A DNA stretch of 6,756 bases from Chloroflexota bacterium (GTDB taxonomy: Bacteria; Chloroflexota; Dehalococcoidia; DSTF01; RBG-16-68-14), in contig JADFRJ010000130.1 in NCBI GenBank assembly GCA_022561355.1, forward strand, positions 1 through 6,756, in the 5' to 3' direction. Below are positions 1 to 6,121 of this stretch, piece by piece. The translations under genes and the position numbers were made by a program. How positions within the stretch are numbered: position 1 is the stretch's first letter; each line of letters opens with the position of its first letter. Below the pieces are notes generated by a model that did no database searches, was not told the origin of the DNA, and worked only from the letters and a program-made list of their open reading frames with translations.

Positions 1-2
1 TG

Positions 3-18
3 GCCCCGCCGCCGGGGC
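3..18 (+). terminator. GC hairpin, possible terminator of an upstream gene
   Basis: Bases 3-8 (GCCCCG) pair perfectly with 13-18 (CGGGGC) around a 4-nt loop, followed by only two T residues. It could end a transcript entering from the left, but there is no real U-tract and the upstream gene is outside the window. Confidence 0.3.
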
Positions 19-28
19 TTCTGCAACC

Positions 29-34
29 TAGGCT
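29..34 (+). promoter_or_regulatory. Possible -10 box ahead of leader copy A
   Basis: TAGGCT at 29-34 resembles a -10 hexamer. A start about 7-10 nt downstream would fall at 41-45, which is where similarity to the second leader copy begins. No convincing -35 is visible and the second copy lacks an equivalent box at the matching position, so this is weak. Confidence 0.2.
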
Positions 35-44
35 AGCTGGTTGC

Positions 45-194
45 GGTGAGAGCGCGGAGGGGGCGGTGGCAGTGGGAAGACGTGTCATCGTTCCGTTGCC
101 TGGGCGGGATGCTTCGCGTAGGCTCGTATCGCCTCTCCGAGAGGTGAATCCACACATCCCCAGCGGCGAGGGAGTAGCGCGAGGAGTCGGCGAC
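45..194 (+). promoter_or_regulatory. Structured 5' leader, copy A (candidate cis-regulatory RNA)
   Basis: This segment ends directly at the GTG start of the membrane protein gene at 195 and recurs at 2383-2538. Positions 45-124 match 2383-2462 at 76 of 80 bases. Seen by eye: stem 1 pairs 68-73 with 95-100 and 75-78 with 91-94, with G74 bulged. Stem 2 pairs 98-102 with 119-123 and 104-108 with 113-117, closing loop 109-112. Stem 3 pairs 132-136 with 140-144. Stem 4 pairs 157-160 with 170-173. Stems 1 and 2 share 98-100, so they cannot both form fully. The Shine-Dalgarno GAGGAG lies at 181-186. There is no U-tract, so control of translation is more likely than attenuation. I see none of the T-box, cobalamin, c-di-GMP or fluoride signatures I know. 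The ligand or partner is unknown. Confidence 0.6.
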
Positions 195-1646
195 GTGGCG
201 GAAAGTCACGATCTAAGTAGCCCTGGCTTCAGCCATACCGTTGCTCCAGCGGCGGTGCTAATCGCTGCCGTCGTCGCATGCACGGTCGCCTCGTTGGTCA
301 CGTACTGGCCCCGACTCCACGATTACTTCGTGCTAGATGACTTCACCTGGCTGCGAGCCGTTAGCAACCACTCCTTCCTGACCGTGATGTACCGCGCCTT
401 CACGTTTCCTGAACCGGCCTGGGATGACGAAGTGACCTTCTTCTGGCGGCCGCTCGTCGATCTCTATTTCTACGCTGCCCAGCCCGTCGGACTGCGTCCT
501 ACGGCGTACCATTTGTTCAACTTCCTACTGCATGGCGCGGTAGGAGGCTTGGGCATCTTCTTCATCTGGCGCCTGACGAACCATCTGGCCGCCGCGGCGG
601 TGAGCGGCCTCCTGTTCGTCATGGCACCGACGTATGACTTTGCCGTCACCTGGATATCGCAGGTGTCCGAACTCTTCGGCGCCGTCTTCATCCTGGGAGT
701 ATTGGTGACCTATCACGCATACCTTGTCGCCGAGCGTCACCGCAGCATGCTCAAATGGGCGACGGCAGGCATCGCGCTCCTCGCCGTTCTCTCCAAGGAG
801 TCAGCGATTATCGTGCTGCCGCTGCTCGCTGCGCTGGCGATCGCGGTACCGCCTGAGCGGCGCCGGAGAAGCTGGGCCGAGATCGCGTGGTCCCTGGCGC
901 CGCTGTTCGTCCTTGGCGCTGTGTTCTCCACGGTGATGATCGTGCATCAACATCAGATAGATGCCGGGACATTTGAGATTGGGCCTCACATGTTCCGTAA
1001 CGTCCGCGATTACCTCGAGTGGATGGTGTTGCCCTTCGACCCGCGGTCATACACGCTCGCGCGTTCGCTGCTGGCGGGAGCCTTTATCATGGCTGGGGTA
1101 CTCTCCGTTGTTCTTCGACAACGCGCGCTGGCGTTCCTCTTCGTCTGGACGATCATCGCTCTCATGCCATTCTCCGGCTTCGTGTTCGGCATCGAGTTTC
1201 GATACGCTTACCTGGCGACCCTTCCGCTTGCGGCGTTCGTAGTTGTTGGCGTGTTCACTCTCGTAGAAGCAGTGCCTCGAGGGAACCGTTCACTCGTCTA
1301 TGGCGCGGTCGCTGCGGTGTTCGTCACTGCGCTGATCGTTACTCCTATGCGGACGCAGGACTTCCAAGGCTGGATCGTCTTCCAGTCCCAAGGCTACGAA
1401 GGGATGGTGCATGGCGTTCGTTCCGTCTGTGGCGACATGCCGCCCGGCACAGAACTCTTTCTCAAGAACGTGCCGTACTATGACCTGTTTGGTAACTCAA
1501 CGCCAGCCGCCGTCAGCATTTTTTACGATGACGTCCACGCCTACGTTGTGGACGAGTACCCCGGTCTGATCGCCTTCATCGAGGACAAGTGTGCACTGGA
1601 GTACGATTCGGCTATCGGGCAGTACGTTCGCGTGACGGAGTTCTGA
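195..1646 (+). CDS. GT-C-type polytopic membrane glycosyltransferase (PMT/TMTC-like)
   Basis: A 483-residue membrane protein with about 10-11 hydrophobic segments (first about 17-38, last about 367-384) and a C-terminal soluble tail (about 390-483). Seen in the sequence: an Asp-Asp pair (D48-D49) just after the first membrane helix, FWRPLV (83-88), YHLFNFLLH (105-113), and LSKESA (199-204) beginning a later helix. These match the layout of GT-C enzymes related to protein O-mannosyltransferases and TMTC proteins, where an acidic pair in the first external loop takes part in sugar transfer from a polyprenyl-phosphate donor. Donor and acceptor cannot be read here. The frame is open back to a GTG at 66, but I chose GTG 195: it has GAGGAG at 181-186, 8 nt upstream, it leaves a normal N-terminus before the first helix, and the longer version would translate the repeated leader. 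It converges on the nitroreductase gene with a 27-bp gap. The glycosyltransferase role is inferred from family likeness. Confidence 0.8.
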   Translation: MAESHDLSSPGFSHTVAPAAVLIAAVVACTVASLVTYWPRLHDYFVLDDFTWLRAVSNHSFLTVMYRAFTFPEPAWDDEVTFFWRPLVDLYFYAAQPVGLRPTAYHLFNFLLHGAVGGLGIFFIWRLTNHLAAAAVSGLLFVMAPTYDFAVTWISQVSELFGAVFILGVLVTYHAYLVAERHRSMLKWATAGIALLAVLSKESAIIVLPLLAALAIAVPPERRRRSWAEIAWSLAPLFVLGAVFSTVMIVHQHQIDAGTFEIGPHMFRNVRDYLEWMVLPFDPRSYTLARSLLAGAFIMAGVLSVVLRQRALAFLFVWTIIALMPFSGFVFGIEFRYAYLATLPLAAFVVVGVFTLVEAVPRGNRSLVYGAVAAVFVTALIVTPMRTQDFQGWIVFQSQGYEGMVHGVRSVCGDMPPGTELFLKNVPYYDLFGNSTPAAVSIFYDDVHAYVVDEYPGLIAFIEDKCALEYDSAIGQYVRVTEF

Positions 1647-1673
1647 TCTGTTCGCGTTCGCCCTTCACGCCGC

Positions 1674-2279
1674 TCACTGCTCCCGCCGGTCGCCCCACTG
1701 CTCCCAGTAGACGACCTTCTCGACGGGCATGCGCTCCGGGGGACCGAACCGCCCCTTCGGCCAGCCGAGCGGGATCAGGGCCATGGTCTCGATCCCCTCG
1801 GGGATGCCGAGCAGCTCCTTCACCTCCGCCTCGTGGAGCTTGTGGAGGCTGGTGAGCGTCGTGCCCAGCCCCAGCGCTCGGGCCGCCAGCATCAGGTTCT
1901 GGACGGCAGGGTAGATCGACCCTCCACCACCGGCGGCGCCTCCGCCGCGGACGGTGGCGATGATCAGCACGGGCGCCTCCGCCAGGTGATGCGCTAAGTA
2001 GTTCGCCGAGCGGTACACGCGCGACTGGCTCGAGTCGTCCTGCCCGGGCTGGCCGCCCCCGTCCGCGTAGACCTTGTTCCAGGCGTCAAGGTAGTACTCG
2101 CCCAGCTTGCGCTTGGTCTCAGCGTCCCGCACGACGATGAAGTTCCAGGGCTGGCGGTTGCCGCCGCTGGGCGCCTTGATCGCGGCGTCCAGGATCTTCC
2201 AGACGTCCGCGTCACTGACCGGGTCGTCCTTGAGGCGGCGCATCGCCCGTTGCGTCCCGATGGCTTCAAAGAGATCCAT
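1674..2279 (-). CDS. Nitroreductase-family FMN-dependent oxidoreductase
   Basis: A soluble protein of 201 residues, the usual size for this family, which uses FMN and NAD(P)H to reduce nitro compounds, quinones or other substrates, or acts in dehydrogenation. Seen: an N-terminal helix MDLFEAIGTQRAMRRL with the basic residues that contact FMN phosphate (R11-R15), the signature APSGGNRQPWNF (36-47), a Gly-rich stretch (112-120) leading into SIYPAVQNLMLAARALGLGT (121-140), and the C-terminal IPLGWPKGRFGPPER region (169-183). The start is the ATG at 2279 (complement), preceded by GGAGG about 10 nt upstream. The frame stays open to 2495 but that part is low-complexity and overlaps leader copy B. 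The gene faces the opposite way from every neighbour and sits between the two leader-bearing genes. The substrate is not predictable from sequence alone. Confidence 0.92.
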   Translation of the reverse strand: MDLFEAIGTQRAMRRLKDDPVSDADVWKILDAAIKAPSGGNRQPWNFIVVRDAETKRKLGEYYLDAWNKVYADGGGQPGQDDSSQSRVYRSANYLAHHLAEAPVLIIATVRGGGAAGGGGSIYPAVQNLMLAARALGLGTTLTSLHKLHEAEVKELLGIPEGIETMALIPLGWPKGRFGPPERMPVEKVVYWEQWGDRREQ

Positions 2280-2382
2280 GTTGTTAATAACCTCCGCTTC
2301 GTTCAACTGCGTTGCGATTGCAGGGCCTACAGTAGCGCATCGATGGCCTGAGTCGCACGCTTCACGATGCGGCGCAGCAGCC
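2280..2382. promoter_or_regulatory. Divergent intergenic region (nitroreductase / leader copy B)
   Basis: This gap must hold promoters for the nitroreductase (-) and probably for the leader-bearing gene (+). The only notable motif is the small inverted repeat CTAC-A-GTAG at 2327-2335, which gives a -10-like TACAGT on the plus strand (2328-2333) and TACTGT on the minus strand. No good -35 hexamer is placed for either, so the exact promoters remain unassigned. The GGAGG ribosome site for the nitroreductase lies at about 2290-2294 (complement). Confidence 0.3.
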
Positions 2383-2538
2383 GGCGAGAGCGCGGAGGGG
2401 GCGGTGGCAGCGGGAAGACGTGTCATCGTTCCGTTGCCTGGGCGGGGTGGTTCGCGTAGGCTGGCACATCTAGCCTCTGCGGGAGGTGAATCCAAGACGC
2501 CCCATGGCTGCGGGGACTAGTACGAGGGACCCGGCGAG
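2383..2538 (+). promoter_or_regulatory. Structured 5' leader, copy B (candidate cis-regulatory RNA)
   Basis: Second copy of the leader at 45-194. Differences in the first 80 nt are 2385 (edge), 2411 (turns the U-G pair of copy A into C-G with 2433), and 2447 and 2450 (both in the 4-nt loop of stem 2). A linker (2463-2472) is 4 nt longer than in copy A. Stem 3 is 2474-2478 with 2482-2486; of its two changes one is in the loop (2479) and one turns U-A into U-G (2482). Stem 4 is 2500-2503 with 2512-2515, again 4 bp but of different sequence. The Shine-Dalgarno-like GAGGGA lies at 2524-2529, ahead of GTG 2539. A minor open frame (GTG 2404 to TAG 2518-2520, 38 codons) crosses it but is not conserved in frame. 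The pattern favours a structured RNA, with unknown ligand. Confidence 0.6.
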
Positions 2539-4566
2539 GTGGGGTGCATGATCCTCTTGAGACTCATCAATGGCGAGACCGCGTTCCGCATCACGCAACG
2601 CATTGTCCCTGATTTCGTCATCCTCAGTAGCCTCACCGCCGCCGCCATCTTCATCGATTGGGACTTCCTCACGACGGGCGATTACCTGCCATTGTTCTGG
2701 GGAGACTGGGTTCAGCATGCGTATCGGACTCGCTTCATACAAGAGCACGGTTTGGCGACGTGGGACCACAACTGGTCAGGTGGCATATCGCTGTTCCAGA
2801 CGTACCAGTTCGTCCCACACGTCATCACAGCCATCGTCTCTAGCACGTTTGAAGCCTCTATCGGGCGGACGATGTTGTTGTTGGAAGGCGTGCTCCTGAT
2901 CTGGCTGCGCGTCTCAGGCTACGTGGTGGCGCGGGCGATGCGGCTGCCAGTAGCCGCGGCGGCGTTTGCGGGTGTCATCACGTTCGGCATCAACAACTAC
3001 GCCGGGGAGGTGCTGAGCTATGCGGCACTTTGGGGTCTGGCGTTGGTTCCGGTCCTGTTCTTCTTGATCTACCGGTATGCGGAGCGTCCAGCGATCTACC
3101 CGATCGCGGTCGCAACGGGGATAGGCATGTACGTGCACCCCCACCTGGCACTGGTCGGTACTGTTCTCCTCCTCGCTGCCTTCGTCATGAGGCCGCTCAC
3201 GAAAGAGCGAACGATGAGGTTCACCCTTCAGGCGGCGTTGGTCGTCCTGGCTTCGGCGTTCTTCTGGGTACCCGCGCTCTTGTCGGCGAGGCCGCCCATG
3301 CAGGACCCAGCCTCTGCTGACCCGGCGTTTATTCGCGGCATCCTTGCCGGCGGGGTCGATCTCTTCTCGGGTCTTGTCTGGGTGCTGATACCTATCATCG
3401 CGGCATCGTTTGCGATCTTCTGGAAAACGTTGCGCTTGGAACCGTTCAAGTATGTCGCGATCTTCGCCGCGCTAGTCCTATTCTTGATCGGCGTATCATA
3501 TGCCGGTGTCGGGCCTGAGCGCGTGCGCCTCATGCAGAGTGTGAGGCTCATCAGCGTGCTGCCCCTCGCTATTGGCCTAATGGGCGCGCTGGCGATGGAC
3601 GCGGCGACGCGACACGAAGGTCCCATTCGGCGCTGGCAGCCGACGGCCTCACTCTTCGGGTTGGGGGCTGCTCTCGTCTTATTCGTTCCGCTCTTCATGT
3701 TCGCTGAGAACCATCCGTATCGGCCGGCGAATTTCGGGAGGGACCCAATCCAGGAATGGTTTTCGGAGAATCAGGACGAGATCAACGGGCGGGTCTGGCT
3801 AGGTGACTTGCCAACAGCCCTCTACACGTACCGCAACTTCGACGAGTTCCAAGCGGTGATGAGCCACCACCCGGCAGGCGATTGGTCGCTCCTGGCCCGG
3901 CCGATTCAGGAAGGTGTTATCATCGGCGAACCGCCGCTTGGCACTACCGAGATGTACTTAAAGGCGATGGCCACAACCCACTTGGTAGTTGAAAGTGGAG
4001 GAGCCTTCTCGAGACTGGTCGAAGCGGACGCAGTCCGCTCAGAGTCGTACCGTGTTGTCCAACGCTTCCCGGAGTCTGGGACGCTGGTGTATCAGATGCC
4101 GTGGGATCCCATGTATGCGTTCTTGACCGAGGCGGCAGGTCTTCCAGAGATAGAGGTGGCTGCCGAGCGTTACAAGACGCCTGATGAGCGAAGGCGGAGG
4201 GATGAGCAGGTGGCGACGTATGCCGAGCTTGCTTACTCGACCGCCGTCACATCCGTGGAGGTCGAGTATCCTTCCCCCACAACGATGCGAGCATCTCTGG
4301 GCGGCCTTTCGCGCGATCAGTATCTTGTCATCGCTGAGAATTGGGATCGAGCTTGGGAGGCCGAGACGGAGGATGGCAGGCGCTTGGCCTTGGAACGGTA
4401 CGGTCCTAACTACATCCGCGTCGATGTCTCAGAGCTGGAAGGAGACGTCACGATCGAACTCCGCCACAAGATGTCGAACGACTGGAAACTCGGCATCGCA
4501 TTGACGCTGCTCTCTGTCCCGGCGGCTGGCGGCCTGGTGCTCTGGGAGCGCCGCCGCCAGCGGTGA
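2539..4566 (+). CDS. Large YfhO/PTPS-related-type polytopic membrane protein
   Basis: A protein of 675 residues with about 11-12 hydrophobic segments. They run from about 25-40 through 370-388, then comes a soluble region of about 260 residues (390-648), and a last membrane helix (about 650-668) ends in a basic tail (ERRRRQR-like). Seen: GDWVQH (55-60) with Asp56 and His60 in the first external loop, the position of the acidic motif in GT-C-like proteins. Near the C-terminus, residues 595-650 (LVIAENWDRAW, then DGRRLALERYGPNYIRVDV) resemble the terminal beta domain of YfhO proteins, which are thought to modify lipid-linked or teichoic-acid glycans. The transmembrane part also recalls the membrane family labelled 6-pyruvoyl-tetrahydropterin synthase-related, a name that does not imply that enzyme activity. 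The start GTG 2539 is equivalent to GTG 195 after the shared leader. ATG 2548, with GAGG 8 nt upstream, is a real alternative. The glycan role is inferred. Confidence 0.75.
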   Translation: MGCMILLRLINGETAFRITQRIVPDFVILSSLTAAAIFIDWDFLTTGDYLPLFWGDWVQHAYRTRFIQEHGLATWDHNWSGGISLFQTYQFVPHVITAIVSSTFEASIGRTMLLLEGVLLIWLRVSGYVVARAMRLPVAAAAFAGVITFGINNYAGEVLSYAALWGLALVPVLFFLIYRYAERPAIYPIAVATGIGMYVHPHLALVGTVLLLAAFVMRPLTKERTMRFTLQAALVVLASAFFWVPALLSARPPMQDPASADPAFIRGILAGGVDLFSGLVWVLIPIIAASFAIFWKTLRLEPFKYVAIFAALVLFLIGVSYAGVGPERVRLMQSVRLISVLPLAIGLMGALAMDAATRHEGPIRRWQPTASLFGLGAALVLFVPLFMFAENHPYRPANFGRDPIQEWFSENQDEINGRVWLGDLPTALYTYRNFDEFQAVMSHHPAGDWSLLARPIQEGVIIGEPPLGTTEMYLKAMATTHLVVESGGAFSRLVEADAVRSESYRVVQRFPESGTLVYQMPWDPMYAFLTEAAGLPEIEVAAERYKTPDERRRRDEQVATYAELAYSTAVTSVEVEYPSPTTMRASLGGLSRDQYLVIAENWDRAWEAETEDGRRLALERYGPNYIRVDVSELEGDVTIELRHKMSNDWKLGIALTLLSVPAAGGLVLWERRRQR

Positions 4567-4575
4567 CGCTTACTC

Positions 4576-4599
4576 CCGCGGCCAGCCGCCAGGCCGCGG
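4576..4599 (+). terminator. Strong GC hairpin after the YfhO-like gene
   Basis: Bases 4576-4583 (CCGCGGCC) pair perfectly with 4592-4599 (GGCCGCGG) around an 8-nt loop, starting 9 nt after the stop codon. No T-run follows, so it is not a classic intrinsic terminator. It may still end transcription or protect the mRNA 3' end. A smaller 5-bp hairpin (GGGTG/CACCC) follows at about 4623-4637. Confidence 0.45.
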
Positions 4600-4677
4600 C
4601 CCAAGACCGCCTGGTGTGGGGAGGGTGTCCACCACCCATCAAGGCAGCCTACATCGCCGGCCGCCGAACGCCTCTGA

Positions 4678-4683
4678 TATACT
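4678..4683 (+). promoter_or_regulatory. -10-like box upstream of the radical SAM gene
   Basis: TATACT at 4678-4683 is one base from TATAAT and stands out in a GC-rich gap between a terminator-like hairpin and the next gene. A transcript would start near 4690 and give a leader of about 40 nt. No clear -35 is present 16-18 nt upstream. Confidence 0.4.
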
Positions 4684-4728
4684 CCCGCCGTAGAGCCGCG
4701 TCGCGCATCGACAGACCTGGTGCCAGAT

Positions 4729-6009
4729 ATGCCAGCCACCGCTACACCATTCGTCGTCATGGCCAAGCCGTTGGGCCCCATCTGCAACCTCAACTGCGGC
4801 TACTGCTACTATCTCGGCAAGACGAGTCTCTTCCCCGCCGGAGAGCGCTTCCGCATGGCCGATGAAGTGCTGGAAGCCTATGTCCGCTCGTTCATCGAGG
4901 CGAGCCCTGGCCCGATCATCCATTTCGTCTGGCACGGCGGAGAGCCGGCCTTGCTCGGCCTGGACTTCTACCGCAAGGTGATCGGCCTGCAGGAACGCTA
5001 CCTCCCGCCGGAATGGACCTGCATCAACAACCTGCAGACCAACGGCGTGCTGCTCGACGACGAATGGTGCGCCTTCCTGGCGGAGCATCGGTTCCACGTT
5101 GGCATCAGCATCGACGGCCCCGCGCGATTTCACGATGCCTGCCGAGTCGACAACGCCGGACGCCCCACGCACCAGCGAGTCACGCGGGCGCTGAGGCTCT
5201 TGCAGCGCCACGGCATCGAGCCCGACGTCCTCTGCACCTTGACCGCCGTAACCGCTCCCCACCCGCAGGAGGTGTACCGCTTCTTCCTCGATCATGGCGT
5301 CACCTGGCTGCAGTTTCTCCCCGTCGTGCAGCGAACGCAGGGCGGTGGCGTATCAGAGTTGTCGGTCACACCCGAGGCGATGGGCGACTTCCTTTGTACC
5401 GTGTTCGACGAGTGGATCCGCCACGATATGCGCCGCCTTGTGGTGCAGACCTTCGCGGAGTGTATGAACGTCTGGCTGGGCAGGCCGGCCAGCCTGTGTA
5501 CCATGGCGGAGACCTGCGGACGGGCGCTCGCCATCGAACATGATGGCAGCGTTTACTCCTGCGACCACTTCGTCGAGTCCGAGCACCGAATCGGCAACGT
5601 GTCAACCGACGCACTCGCGATGCTCGTCGACGCGCCCGAACAGGTCGCCTTCGGGCTGGCCAAGCGCGATGGACTGCCGGACTGCTGTAAGGAGTGTGCC
5701 GTTCTGGCTGTCTGCAACGGAGGGTGTCCCAAGGATCGCTTCATGCCGGCTCCGAACGGCCAGGAAGGCCTCAGCTACCTATGCGCTGGCTACCGGCAGT
5801 TTTACGAGCATATTTCGCCCTACATGGAGAGAATGGCGGCCCTGGCTCGCAACCGGAAGCCCGTGTCCGGGATCATGACCGAACTCAAGCTGAAGGAGGC
5901 CGCCGACGAAGAGCCATGGCGTATGGCCTCGCGCAACGATCCGTGCCCGTGCGGGAGCGGCCGGAAATTCAAGCGCTGCTGTCTGTCGACGTATCGTCCC
6001 CGCCTGTGA
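4729..6009 (+). CDS. Anaerobic sulfatase-maturating-type radical SAM/SPASM enzyme with SEC-C tail
   Basis: A 426-residue protein of the anSME family, which converts a cysteine or serine in a sulfatase active site to formylglycine in the cytoplasm using S-adenosylmethionine and three [4Fe-4S] clusters. Seen: the radical SAM motif C19-x3-C23-x2-C26 within MAKPLGPICNLNCGYCYY, WHGGEPALLG (68-77), and NLQTNGVLL (101-109). The SPASM cysteines are C257, C263, C278, C319/C320, C323, C329, C333 and C352, spaced as in characterised anSMEs, and the CDHF motif (278-281) carries the Asp proposed as catalytic base. The C-terminus adds RNDPCPCGSGRKFKRCC (402-418), a SEC-C zinc-binding motif also found in SecA. 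ATG 4729 fits the family N-terminus; GTG 4720 is an in-frame alternative, and neither has a good ribosome site. No sulfatase lies in the window, so the substrate could be a distant sulfatase or another peptide. Confidence 0.9.
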   Translation: MPATATPFVVMAKPLGPICNLNCGYCYYLGKTSLFPAGERFRMADEVLEAYVRSFIEASPGPIIHFVWHGGEPALLGLDFYRKVIGLQERYLPPEWTCINNLQTNGVLLDDEWCAFLAEHRFHVGISIDGPARFHDACRVDNAGRPTHQRVTRALRLLQRHGIEPDVLCTLTAVTAPHPQEVYRFFLDHGVTWLQFLPVVQRTQGGGVSELSVTPEAMGDFLCTVFDEWIRHDMRRLVVQTFAECMNVWLGRPASLCTMAETCGRALAIEHDGSVYSCDHFVESEHRIGNVSTDALAMLVDAPEQVAFGLAKRDGLPDCCKECAVLAVCNGGCPKDRFMPAPNGQEGLSYLCAGYRQFYEHISPYMERMAALARNRKPVSGIMTELKLKEAADEEPWRMASRNDPCPCGSGRKFKRCCLSTYRPRL

Positions 6010-6041
6010 CCCTCGCAGGCGCGCCTGGAGTGAGCGCGTGC

Positions 6042-6059
6042 CCTGCGCTTCGCCGCAGG
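6042..6059 (+). terminator. GC hairpin after the radical SAM gene
   Basis: CCTGCG (6042-6047) pairs with CGCAGG (6054-6059) around the loop CTTCGC, 32 nt after the stop codon. It lacks a T-tract, like the other hairpins here, so a termination role is only possible. Confidence 0.35.
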
Positions 6060-6106
6060 CTACGCCGCGTACATGCCTTCTGACCCATCTCTCCCAGCCA
6101 CCCCGC

Positions 6107-6115
6107 TGTTAGACT
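6107..6115 (+). promoter_or_regulatory. Extended -10-like box placed for a leaderless transcript
   Basis: TG-T-TAGACT (TG at 6107-6108, hexamer 6110-6115) looks like an extended -10. Its expected start point about 7 nt downstream coincides with the GTG at 6122, and no Shine-Dalgarno precedes that start. Both facts fit a leaderless mRNA. No clear -35 is seen, which extended -10 promoters can tolerate. Confidence 0.35.
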
Positions 6116-6121
6116 CCGGTG

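Noticed and set aside
66..194. N-terminal extension of the first membrane protein from GTG 66
   Set aside because: It would translate the repeated leader, lacks amino-acid conservation with copy B, and a good Shine-Dalgarno precedes GTG 195.
45..194. Leader as a T-box, cobalamin or other well-known riboswitch
   Set aside because: The T-box GGUGGNACC core, the cobalamin box and the fluoride and c-di-GMP cores I know are not present on either strand.
45..194. Leader as a small insertion element with terminal inverted repeats
   Set aside because: The ends are not inverted repeats, no target duplication is seen, and both copies sit in the same orientation ending exactly at a start codon.
1019..1483. 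Open frame of 154 codons overlapping the first membrane protein in another frame
   Set aside because: Arg-rich out-of-frame shadow with no motif, inside a gene whose family signature is clear.
2280..2495. N-terminal extension of the nitroreductase on the minus strand
   Set aside because: The added 72 residues are low-complexity Ala/Pro/Arg, overlap leader copy B, and a strong GGAGG precedes the family-typical MDLFEAI start.
4639..5295. Open frame of 218 codons on the minus strand opposite the radical SAM gene
   Set aside because: Its sequence shows no recognisable domain, and it is a mirror of a well-identified gene; long antisense frames are common at this GC content.
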